DNA of 10,209 nucleotides from contig JAJRAT010000069.1 of the NCBI GenBank assembly GCA_028682845.1, positions 1 through 10,209 on the forward strand, written 5' to 3'. Origin of the DNA: Methanothrix sp. (GTDB lineage: Archaea; Halobacteriota; Methanosarcinia; Methanotrichales; Methanotrichaceae). Position numbers and translations under genes: made by a program. The notes under the pieces were generated by a model. It was not told the origin of the DNA. It saw only the letters and a list, made by a program, of their open reading frames with translations, and ran no database searches. Positions 1-6,614 of the stretch are shown one piece after another; positions within the stretch are counted from its first letter, which is position 1, and every line of letters starts with the position of its first letter.

Positions 1-355
1 GCCTAAGCTCCTCTTCCATGATGGCATTTCCCAAAGCCGCCATCTTTTCTTGCTCTTGGCGGGAGAACTCTTTGCATCCGGCCAGCTTGAGTGCGGCAAG
101 GTTCTTGATGGACACGTCCCTGGCATGGCAGTGCTCGCTATTATCTACTACAAAGAAGTCGTGCGAAAGGGGAAATGAGGCCGATGCATAACTGTCGCAA
201 TGGCGACACTTCATCTTGACGACGGCATCCTTGTCCAGGAAGGGGGCAATCCCCTCCAGGATATCCAGTGCATCTGCGACGCGAAAGTCCGCTCCTTCTC
301 CCAAGCTCCTCTTGGCTTCGCGGACGGCAAAGAGTATCTCGTTCTTGTTATCCAT
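1..355 (-). CDS. Hypothetical protein with CxxC motif (5' part, runs off window)
   Basis: An uninterrupted minus-strand reading frame of 118 codons begins at the ATG at 355-353 and leaves the window at base 1, so the C-terminus is not seen. The visible part is soluble, with no signal peptide or membrane segment. It has an amphipathic N-terminal third (residues 1-45), then a Cys pair at 50/53 (CRHC), a Cys-His at 76-77 (EHCH) and a further Cys at 94. This arrangement could hold a metal, as in a zinc ribbon, but I do not recognise the family. An AAGGAT sequence about 5 bases before the ATG could serve as a ribosome binding site, and a TATA-like box lies at 413-406 on this strand. It is transcribed away from the por cluster, so a functional link is not implied. 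The frame is more convincing than the two short plus-strand frames opposite it (200-400 and 216-608), which resemble nothing and are read as shadows. Confidence 0.65.
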   Translation of the reverse strand, partial: MDNKNEILFAVREAKRSLGEGADFRVADALDILEGIAPFLDKDAVVKMKCRHCDSYASASFPLSHDFFVVDNSEHCHARDVSIKNLAALKLAGCKEFSRQEQEKMAALGNAIMEEELR

Positions 356-404
356 AGCTATCCTTCAGGAAGCCGGAGGCTTCGCCCACGGCCACACTAA
401 ACTC

Positions 405-414
405 CTATTAATAG
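405..414 (-). promoter_or_regulatory. TATA-like box for the minus-strand gene at 1-355
   Basis: The perfect 10-base palindrome CTATTAATAG contains a TATA-like core. On the minus strand it would place transcription start near 385, giving a leader of about 30 bases before the ATG at 355. Because the element is palindromic it could equally be a protein-binding site in the divergent intergenic region. The call rests on sequence and position alone. Confidence 0.35.
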
Positions 415-447
415 CGAGCATCAAGCATAAGAACTTGGCGCGGCTCC

Positions 448-463
448 GAAAGAGATATATTTA
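448..463 (+). promoter_or_regulatory. Putative BRE/TATA promoter of the por-purO-ftr cluster
   Basis: A purine-rich stretch (GAAAGAG) is followed by ATATATTTA at 455-463, a good match to an archaeal BRE plus TATA box. With the usual spacing of about 25 bases, transcription would start near 483-488. That leaves a leader of about 35-40 bases before the porC start at 523, room for the clear Shine-Dalgarno at 510-515. No other strong TATA-like sequence lies closer to porC. Confidence 0.55.
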
Positions 464-509
464 CTCATCACTTTTTCGCGGGGAAGAGGAGATAGCCCGC
501 AAGATAATT

Positions 510-515
510 GGAGGT
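510..515 (+). promoter_or_regulatory. Shine-Dalgarno that fixes the porC start at TTG 523
   Basis: GGAGGT lies 7 bases before the TTG at 523. A TTG at 508 is in the same frame but overlaps this element, so it cannot be served by it. Starting at 523 puts the conserved N-terminus ([12 protein letters not shown]) directly after the initiator, as in other gamma subunits. Confidence 0.8.
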
Positions 516-522
516 CAGCCCC

Positions 523-1059
523 TTGAAAGAGATACGTTTACACGGTCGTGGCGGGCAGGGTTCTGTCACTGCGGCCGAGATAATAGCCGTTGCAGCTTTT
601 GCGGATAAGAGGTTCTCCCAGGCATTTCCTGCCTTCGGAGTGGAACGCAGAGGCGCACCGGTAATGGCTTTTGCCAGGATAGCCGATCAGCCCATAAGAG
701 TTCGTAGCCAGATCTACGAGCCCGACTATGTAATCGTGCAGGATGTCACGCTGCTTGATGTGGTTAATGTCGCCAGCGGCCTCAAAGACAGCGGCAAGAT
801 AATAATCAATACCGATAGGCCCGCCGGGAAGCTCAATCTCAATACCAAGGCCGAAGTTATCACCATCGATGCCACTAAGATCGCTATGGAGATCCTGGGA
901 AGGCCCATCGTCAATACCACAATGCTGGGAGCCTTCTGCGGGGCCAGCAAAGAGGTAGGACTGGAGAGCCTGAACAGGGCCATCTCCGAGCGCTTCAAGG
1001 GAGAGCTAGGTAAGAAGAACCTGCTCGCCATTAAAACAGCCTACGAGAGGGTCTCTTAA
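523..1059 (+). CDS. porC: Pyruvate:ferredoxin oxidoreductase, gamma subunit
   Basis: This is the gamma subunit of the archaeal four-subunit pyruvate:ferredoxin oxidoreductase, which reversibly makes acetyl-CoA, CO2 and reduced ferredoxin from pyruvate. In methanogens it mainly runs toward pyruvate for biosynthesis. The 178-residue product opens with the family signature GRGGQG at about residues 8-13. This is followed by [14 protein letters not shown] (about 35-48), a conserved stretch in gamma domains of 2-oxoacid oxidoreductases. Length is typical for a free-standing gamma subunit. The TTG start is chosen from the Shine-Dalgarno at 510-515. The stop overlaps the ATG of porD by one base, so the two are probably translationally coupled. 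The related ketoisovalerate or oxoglutarate enzymes share this fold, but the gamma-delta-alpha-beta order and the character of alpha and beta favour pyruvate. Confidence 0.93.
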   Translation: MKEIRLHGRGGQGSVTAAEIIAVAAFADKRFSQAFPAFGVERRGAPVMAFARIADQPIRVRSQIYEPDYVIVQDVTLLDVVNVASGLKDSGKIIINTDRPAGKLNLNTKAEVITIDATKIAMEILGRPIVNTTMLGAFCGASKEVGLESLNRAISERFKGELGKKNLLAIKTAYERVS

Positions 1060-1316
1060 TGGATATCAAAGCAGGGAGACTGGTTGATCCGTGCAGCACT
1101 CGCCTTACCAAGACTGGTGCCTGGCGGACGTTCGTGCCCGTGTTTGATCATGATAAGTGCATCAAGTGCAGCCTCTGTGAGATCTACTGCCCCGAGGGCT
1201 GCATTCACCAGGTGGACGGACTCTTTGTGCCCGACCTGGACTACTGCAAGGGCTGCAGCGTGTGCGCCCACGAGTGCCCGCGCATGGCGATCTCAATGGT
1301 TCTGGAGGAGAAGTAA
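1059..1316 (+). CDS. porD: Pyruvate:ferredoxin oxidoreductase, delta (2x[4Fe-4S] ferredoxin) subunit
   Basis: This 85-residue ferredoxin-like subunit carries electrons from the catalytic subunits to external ferredoxin. Two cluster-binding motifs are seen: CxxCxxCxxxCP with Cys 34, 37, 40 and 44 (plus Cys 48), and CxxCxxCxxxCP with Cys 63, 66, 69 and 73. The N-terminal 30 residues, including the AWRTFVPVFD segment, match the lead-in typical of Por delta subunits rather than of a free ferredoxin. The gene overlaps porC by one base at its start (TAATG). Its own stop overlaps the porA ATG by one base in the same TAATG arrangement, so equal stoichiometry of gamma, delta and alpha is likely to be maintained by coupling. 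Confidence 0.94.
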   Translation: MDIKAGRLVDPCSTRLTKTGAWRTFVPVFDHDKCIKCSLCEIYCPEGCIHQVDGLFVPDLDYCKGCSVCAHECPRMAISMVLEEK

Positions 1317-2512
1317 TGAGCCAGATTAATACCGCTAACATGAAAGTCGTGGAGGGCTCTTATGCCGTGGCTCATGCAGTTATGTGCTGCAAGCCGGATG
1401 TGATCTCGGCCTATCCCATCACGCCCCAAACTCACATCGTGGAGCACCTCTCCCAGATGGTGGCCAACGGCGAATTGGACAGCGAGTTCTTGACCGTGGA
1501 TTCCGAGTTCTCGGCTCTGTCCGTGCTGGTCGGTGCCAGCGCTATGGGTGCCAGAAGCTACTCCTCGACCACCAGCCAGGGACTGGCTCTCATGTACGAG
1601 GTTCTGTACAACGTTTCCGGCATGAGGATGCCCGTGGTCATGAACGTCGCCAACCGTGCGATGGGCGCGCCTCTGAACATCTGGAACGATCAGCAGGATG
1701 CCGTCGGCGCTCGCGATGTAGGATGGCTGCAAATTTACGTCGAGGATGTGCAGGAAGCCGTGGACGCGACGCTGCAGGCCTACAAGATCGCAGAGGACCC
1801 GCAAATCAGGATGCCTATCATGGTCTGCATGGACGGATTCGTTCTCACTCACGTCTATGAGCCGGTGGAGCTGCTGGACAAGGAACTGGCATCGCAGTAT
1901 TTGCCCGCCTTCCAGCCGGAAAAGATTCTGGACCCGAACCATCCCATGACCTTTGGAGCCTTTGCCGATCCCTCCACTTACACTGAGTTCCGGTATCAGC
2001 AGTTCGATGCCCAGTTGAAGTCCATGGCCAAGATCGAGAAGGCGGCCAAGGAGTTTGAGGAGATCTTCGGCAGACATTACGGCGGGCTGGTTGACAGCTA
2101 CTTCGCCGACGACGCCGAGGTTGTAATCGTTACGATGGGCTCGGTCATCGGCACCATCAAGGATGCCATCGATGCCATGCGAAAAGAGGGCAAGAAAGTC
2201 GGCCTGGTCAAAGTCAGAAGCTACCGGCCCTTCCCGGTCCAGGCATTGCGCCAGGCCCTGAAAGGCGCGAGCGTTATCGCGGTCATCGAAAAGGACGTAT
2301 CCATCGGAGCGGAAGCAGGTCTCGTCACCGACCTCAAGTCCGCCTTCTACAACAGCAAGATACGCACGCCCGTCATCGGCTTCGCTGCGGGCCTGGGCGG
2401 ACGCGACATCACCATCAAGGACATCAGGAAGATCGTGGACAAGGCGGAAGCTGCTCGCAAGGGAATCGAATCGGAATTTGAATTCCTGGACTTAAGAACG
2501 GAGATCCTTTAG
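1316..2512 (+). CDS. porA: Pyruvate:ferredoxin oxidoreductase, alpha subunit
   Basis: The alpha subunit forms, with PorB, the thiamine-pyrophosphate active site. The 398-residue product carries the hallmark YPITPQTH at residues 33-40, which lies near the cofactor and substrate. It also has VDSEFSAL at 61-68 and the SSTTSQGL segment at 83-90. The C-terminal third (about 265 onward: VIVTMGSVIGTIKDAIDAMRKEGKKVG) is the transketolase C-terminal-like domain. A longer in-frame reading begins at 1262 but lies inside porD. The ATG at 1316 is preferred because GGAGGAG at 1304-1310 sits 5 bases before it and the one-base overlap with porD repeats the porC/porD junction. Domain content and length are normal for a free alpha subunit. 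Confidence 0.95.
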   Translation: MSQINTANMKVVEGSYAVAHAVMCCKPDVISAYPITPQTHIVEHLSQMVANGELDSEFLTVDSEFSALSVLVGASAMGARSYSSTTSQGLALMYEVLYNVSGMRMPVVMNVANRAMGAPLNIWNDQQDAVGARDVGWLQIYVEDVQEAVDATLQAYKIAEDPQIRMPIMVCMDGFVLTHVYEPVELLDKELASQYLPAFQPEKILDPNHPMTFGAFADPSTYTEFRYQQFDAQLKSMAKIEKAAKEFEEIFGRHYGGLVDSYFADDAEVVIVTMGSVIGTIKDAIDAMRKEGKKVGLVKVRSYRPFPVQALRQALKGASVIAVIEKDVSIGAEAGLVTDLKSAFYNSKIRTPVIGFAAGLGGRDITIKDIRKIVDKAEAARKGIESEFEFLDLRTEIL

Positions 2513-2524
2513 GAGGAGATAAAA

Positions 2525-3400
<876 letters not shown>

Positions 3401-3402
3401 AT

Positions 3403-4035
3403 ATGTACGTAGGCCGCATAGTTTGTGTGGGCCGAAGCGAGGGAAGGAGCTGGGTGGCCTACCGGGTCTCCTCCCGCTCTTTTCCTAACCGCCGGGCCGA
3501 GATTCGGGGTCAAAGCGTCCTCGTCCAGCCTCTGAACGCGGCTGATTTGGCCAGGAATCCTTACATCGCCTACAACTGCATCCGCGTCCTGGATGACGCA
3601 GCCGTGGTGGCCAACGGCACCCATGCGGACTCAATCGTGGAAAAGATCGAGGACGGCATGAGGCCGCTGGATGCCATCTCGCTCTGCCTGGCGACTCTTG
3701 GTTACGAGCGGGACGAGCTGGACACGCCGCGCATTGCAGGAGCCGTTCGGGGCGATATTGGGTGGCTTGGCATCGCCAGGAAGGACAAGCTCTGCGTGCA
3801 GGAGTTCAAGCTCGAAGACGGTTGGGCCCGCATGGTCGCGACCTATGAGAAGACCGGCTTTGATGCCGTCGGTTTAGGCGGCAAAGATCCTGGCGATATA
3901 GCCCGCCAGGCATTCGATCTCTCCTTCGAGAGGCCGGTTTGCGCAGCGGCGGCCCAGGCTCGATCTGCAGGGCCTGTCAAGGGGCTTGCAGTGGAAGCTA
4001 AGGGATTTGATCTGGCAATCTATAATCCAATGTAG
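3403..4035 (+). CDS. purO: Archaeal-type IMP cyclohydrolase
   Basis: PurO closes the second ring of purines by converting FAICAR to IMP, the last step of de novo inosinate synthesis. It is the archaeal replacement for the cyclohydrolase half of bacterial PurH. The 210-residue product starts with the family signature MYVGRIVCVGR, followed by WVAYRVSSRSFPNR at about 19-32, and is of the usual length (about 200 residues) for this Ntn-hydrolase-like fold. The ATG at 3403 is chosen because it begins exactly at the conserved N-terminus. A TTG at 3397, in frame and overlapping the porB stop, would add only two residues. There is no convincing Shine-Dalgarno, so translation probably depends on ribosomes finishing porB 2 bases upstream. 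Only 9 bases separate it from ftr. Confidence 0.93.
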   Translation: MYVGRIVCVGRSEGRSWVAYRVSSRSFPNRRAEIRGQSVLVQPLNAADLARNPYIAYNCIRVLDDAAVVANGTHADSIVEKIEDGMRPLDAISLCLATLGYERDELDTPRIAGAVRGDIGWLGIARKDKLCVQEFKLEDGWARMVATYEKTGFDAVGLGGKDPGDIARQAFDLSFERPVCAAAAQARSAGPVKGLAVEAKGFDLAIYNPM

Positions 4036-4044
4036 AGGGATGAC

Positions 4045-4935
4045 ATGGAAATTAATGGCGTGCAAATCGACGACACCTTCGCCGAAGGATTCCCCATAAA
4101 GGCGGCAAGGGTGCAAATTACCGCAGTGACGGAGCGCTGGGCTCTGGAAGCGGCACGAGAGGCCACGGGATTTGGAACATCCGTCATCGGATGTCCGGCG
4201 GAAGCAGGCATCGAATGCATCGTGGACGGAAGCGAGACGCCTGACGGCAGGCCGGGAGTCAATATCCTGATCTGCAACATGGGCTACAAGAACCTGGAGA
4301 ACTCTCTCCTCTGGCGCATCGGCCAGTGCGTTCTGACTGCGCCGACCGCCGCTGCCTTTAGCGGCATGCCCGAAGCGGAAAAGAAGTTCGACACCGGCAA
4401 GAAATTGAGCTTCTTTGGTGACGGCTACCAAAAGCAAGCAGAGCTTTATGGGCGCAATGTCTGGAAGATCCCCCTCATGTCCGGCGAATTCGTCATCGAG
4501 CAGGACTTTGGCGCTGTGGACGGGGTGGCGGGCGGAAACTTCCTGATCCTGGGACAGAACCAGATGGCGGCCCTGACCGCAGCCGAGGCGGCAGTAAGCG
4601 CCATCGGCAAGCTCAAGGGATCTATCACCCCATTCCCCGGCGGAGTGGTATCCAGCGGCTCGAAGGTCGGCTCCAAGTACAAGTTCCTGAAAGCTTCGAC
4701 CAACACAGCCTTCTGCACATCGCTGCGCGAGGACGGCGTCTGCACCCTGACCGAAGACGTGTCCGCAGTCTATGAGATCGTCATCAACGGCGTGAACCAG
4801 GAAGCCGTGCAGGTTGCCATGAAGGCGGGCATCAATGCCGCCTGCCGGGTTCCGGGCGTCCTCAGGATCACCGCTGCCAACTACGAAGGGAAGCTCGGCA
4901 CACATCAGTTCCCGCTGCATGTGATTCTGGAGTAG
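4045..4935 (+). CDS. ftr: Formylmethanofuran:tetrahydromethanopterin formyltransferase
   Basis: Ftr transfers the formyl group between formylmethanofuran and N5 of tetrahydromethanopterin (sarcinapterin in Methanosarcinales). This is the second step of CO2 reduction to methane, or its reverse in oxidative C1 metabolism. The 296-residue product is full length (family about 297). It opens with MEINGVQIDDTFAEGFP and carries ATGFGTSVIGCPAEAGIE (about 41-58), ETPDGRPG (about 68-75), RIGQCVLTAPTAA, KLSFFGDGYQK and ITPFPGGVVSSGSK (about 194-207), all conserved in Ftr. The protein is cytoplasmic. GAGGGA at 4035-4040 lies 4 bases before the ATG. It is the last gene of the cluster and is followed by T-rich terminators. 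In an acetate-using methanogen the enzyme probably serves C1 balance and biosynthesis rather than bulk methane formation; that role is inferred. Confidence 0.96.
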   Translation: MEINGVQIDDTFAEGFPIKAARVQITAVTERWALEAAREATGFGTSVIGCPAEAGIECIVDGSETPDGRPGVNILICNMGYKNLENSLLWRIGQCVLTAPTAAAFSGMPEAEKKFDTGKKLSFFGDGYQKQAELYGRNVWKIPLMSGEFVIEQDFGAVDGVAGGNFLILGQNQMAALTAAEAAVSAIGKLKGSITPFPGGVVSSGSKVGSKYKFLKASTNTAFCTSLREDGVCTLTEDVSAVYEIVINGVNQEAVQVAMKAGINAACRVPGVLRITAANYEGKLGTHQFPLHVILE

Positions 4936-4946
4936 GCTCCGCCTCG

Positions 4947-4963
4947 TTTTTCTCCAATTTTTT
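4947..4963 (+). terminator. Oligo-T terminator after ftr
   Basis: Two T runs, TTTTT at 4947-4951 and TTTTTT at 4958-4963, follow the ftr stop by 12-28 bases. Archaeal RNA polymerase terminates at such oligo-T stretches without needing a hairpin. This probably ends the por-purO-ftr transcript. Confidence 0.6.
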
Positions 4964-4989
4964 CTGCGATTTCTCACTTGAATCCTTCT

Positions 4990-4996
4990 AAAAAAA
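4990..4996 (-). terminator. Oligo-T terminator for the gene at 5086-5589
   Basis: On the minus strand this is a run of seven T, about 90 bases past the stop of the gene at 5086-5589. It directly follows the palindrome CTTCATGAAG (4998-5007). It lies back to back with the ftr terminator, as expected between convergent transcripts. Confidence 0.5.
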
Positions 4997-5085
4997 GCTT
5001 CATGAAGGCCAGACCACTATTCCATGCAGCCTCAGCCTCCGAGCCTCCCGGAAGAGCCTCTAACAAACCAAATATCACACATATC

Positions 5086-5589
5086 TCAAATCCGCTCCTG
5101 CAAGGGAAGACGGAAGAGCACATCCCCCTCGCCGACGCAGGATAATTCCAGGCCGCACGCCTCAAATTGTCTGCAGACTGCTTGCATCAGCTCCTCCAGG
5201 CAGTCGTTTCGAACTTGAACGGAGATGCCCTTGAAGTTTCCAAAGCCGCCTGTGACCAGATCCTCTCCGAACTCAGCCTCCGGCATGACAACCTCAAGCT
5301 CTGACAGCTCATCCAAGCAGACGCCCTGCCCTGCTGCGGTATTTTCCAGAATGCGAATAAAATCCTCGTAGTCCATGACACAGACGACAGACTCCGCCTG
5401 CTCGGATTCGTCATCATTGAACTCTTTTTTTGCCAGATAGATCTGGTAGCTGCCCACCGAAACATTCTCCAGAGGCACGCCGCAGGAAACCTGATCGGCT
5501 GCATCCTGCATGACGGCGATGAGGTTCGCCATCCGCTCCACGACGCAGCAGGCAATGCGCATCAAGTCCTTTTTCTGCCCTCTTGCCAT
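5086..5589 (-). CDS. Hypothetical acidic, cysteine-rich protein (167 aa)
   Basis: I do not recognise this family. The 167-residue product is soluble, strongly acidic in its middle and C-terminal parts, and contains nine cysteines (14, 15, 36, 70, 91, 130, 139, 145, 151). No canonical CxxC cluster motif is present. The N-terminus is basic (ARGQKKD) and leads into a predicted helix through about residue 33. The rest alternates short beta-like and helical segments, with a Gly-rich TGGFGNF at about 113-119. The ATG at 5589 is supported by GAGGAGAA at 5604-5597, with 7 bases between it and the ATG. The gene stands alone: it converges on ftr, and the next gene upstream on its strand (TspO) ends about 280 bases away. 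A leader of roughly 90-110 bases with several inverted repeats precedes it. Codon use resembles the neighbours, so recent transfer is not suggested. Confidence 0.75.
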   Translation of the reverse strand: MARGQKKDLMRIACCVVERMANLIAVMQDAADQVSCGVPLENVSVGSYQIYLAKKEFNDDESEQAESVVCVMDYEDFIRILENTAAGQGVCLDELSELEVVMPEAEFGEDLVTGGFGNFKGISVQVRNDCLEELMQAVCRQFEACGLELSCVGEGDVLFRLPLQERI

Positions 5590-5603
5590 TGATTTATTCT
5601 CCT

Positions 5604-5627
5604 CGGGATCTGCCGATGAACATCCCG
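5604..5627 (-). promoter_or_regulatory. Leader hairpin abutting the Shine-Dalgarno of the 167-aa gene
   Basis: On the minus strand CGGGAT (5627-5622) and ATCCCG (5609-5604) form a 6-bp stem around a 12-base loop. The stem ends on the first base of the GAGGAGAA Shine-Dalgarno (5604-5597), so folding could hinder or position the ribosome. It is a visible inverted repeat; a regulatory role is inference. Confidence 0.35.
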
Positions 5628-5717
5628 GAAGCCCGGTCGCTCTTTGCCCGATCCAAGATCCATGTTCATGCTATGCAAATCACTTGCAAGATCTTGAATT
5701 ATGCTTTATCCTGATTG

Positions 5718-5730
5718 CTTAAAATAATTA
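5718..5730 (-). promoter_or_regulatory. Candidate TATA box for the 167-aa gene
   Basis: On the minus strand this reads AATTATTTTAAGC, an AT-rich element that would place transcription start near 5697 and give a leader of about 108 bases. A second candidate (ATAAAGCA, about 5708-5700) would start about 20 bases further downstream. The choice between them is open. Confidence 0.3.
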
Positions 5731-5868
5731 CGGAGACGGCGCAAAAATTGTTCCCGCTAATCCCATCAGCCACCGACAAGCAGGAAAGCATGTTCCAGGA
5801 TTATTGAAAGGCGAGAGGAGACGAAGATTGAAATTAAATAATTTTTATTTTATTGTGATCGTATTTTC

Positions 5869-6357
5869 TCATGAATTCAACATCAAGATGGAATAATTCA
5901 AATAAGCTGCAACGCTGACCCAGATTATGTAAGGCACCAGCAAAATAGCGGCATCTCTTGAGACCGGCCAGAACTTGATGATGGTCAGCAGTATGAGAAT
6001 CCAGAGCAATGCTATAACGATCAATCCTGCCAGCGGGGATTGCATCCCGAAAAATGCCGCTGACCAGAGGATGTTTACCCCAAGCTGGGCGGCAAATACA
6101 TAGATCGGGGTCTTTGCCTCGGGGCGCACCAAACCTTCACGCCACACAAGAAACAACGACAGGCCCATCAACGTGAAGAGGAGAAGCCAAACCGCAGTTA
6201 TAAACCATCCCGGCGGAGCGAACCAGGGCTTTGCGAGAGTGGGATACCAGGTGAAAACTGAGCTGCGGGTGAAGACAGACCCCAGTACGCCTGCGCCCTG
6301 GCAGACGAATATGCTCAGGATGAGCTTTGGAAGGTCCTTTTTGCCAATCGCGTCCAT
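5869..6357 (-). CDS. tspO: TspO/MBR family membrane protein
   Basis: This is a five-helix integral membrane protein of the TspO/translocator family, which binds tetrapyrroles such as porphyrins and, in some organisms, takes part in their transport or breakdown. The 162-residue length is typical. Conserved features are WYPTLAKPWFAPPGW at 37-51, the VW and LMGLSL region at 56-68, QLGVNILWSAAFF at 91-103, and PYIIWVSVAAYLN at 142-154 in the last helix. These are the family's tetrapyrrole-pocket and helix-packing positions. The ATG at 6357 is preceded by GAGGCG at 6366-6361. A TATA-like element at about 6400-6395 implies a short leader of about 15 bases. It is divergent from the secreted protein gene at 6615. 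The cell makes haem for HdrE and related corrinoid and F430 tetrapyrroles, so a tetrapyrrole ligand is plausible, but the physiological role is unproved. Confidence 0.92.
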   Translation of the reverse strand: MDAIGKKDLPKLILSIFVCQGAGVLGSVFTRSSVFTWYPTLAKPWFAPPGWFITAVWLLLFTLMGLSLFLVWREGLVRPEAKTPIYVFAAQLGVNILWSAAFFGMQSPLAGLIVIALLWILILLTIIKFWPVSRDAAILLVPYIIWVSVAAYLNYSILMLNS

Positions 6358-6394
6358 CTTCGCCTCGTTTCCATTTTTCCATCAAAACCGTTTC

Positions 6395-6403
6395 ATATAA
6401 TTG
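6395..6403 (-). promoter_or_regulatory. Candidate TATA box for tspO
   Basis: On the minus strand the sequence reads CAATTATATG with an AT-rich core about 40 bases before the tspO ATG. This predicts transcription start near 6372 and a leader of about 15 bases that still includes the GAGGCG element. Confidence 0.4.
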
Positions 6404-6506
6404 TAGCAGATTAATGAAGCTATTGGTATTTATAGATAATTAGGGAGTGCCTTGATATCAAAGCCGATGTTGAATGTTGAAATGCAATCATCTTTTAAAA
6501 TGACGC

Positions 6507-6569
6507 CTATATACTTCCCAGAATGTTTCAGGAATCTATAGACAATATGACGCAGCAAAAAGCGTATAT
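6507..6569 (+). promoter_or_regulatory. Candidate promoter elements for the secreted protein gene
   Basis: Two TATA-like sequences face the gene at 6615: CTATATACTT at 6508-6517 and GTATATCT at 6561-6568, the latter preceded by the purine-rich AAAAAGC. The nearer one predicts transcription start around 6590 and a leader of about 25 bases; the farther predicts one of about 75 bases. AT-rich DNA throughout 6415-6600 makes the exact site uncertain. Confidence 0.3.
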
Positions 6570-6614
6570 CTTCCAAAGAATGAATTGTCGAGAACAGATA
6601 ATTCGCAGTGGTAG

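Noticed and set aside
508..522. Upstream TTG start for porC
   Set aside because: It overlaps the GGAGGT element and would place five non-conserved residues before the family N-terminus.
200..608. Two plus-strand frames (66 and 130 residues) at the left end
   Set aside because: They lie opposite a longer uninterrupted minus-strand frame (1-355), have no recognisable domain or Shine-Dalgarno, and the second runs into porC in another frame.
1241..2077. A 278-codon minus-strand frame inside porA
   Set aside because: It is antisense to porA and shows no family signature; its Gly/His-rich composition is typical of a shadow frame.
3874..4977. A 367-codon minus-strand frame across purO and ftr
   Set aside because: It is antisense to two well-identified genes; its His/Arg/Gly-rich composition is typical of a shadow of GC-rich coding sequence.
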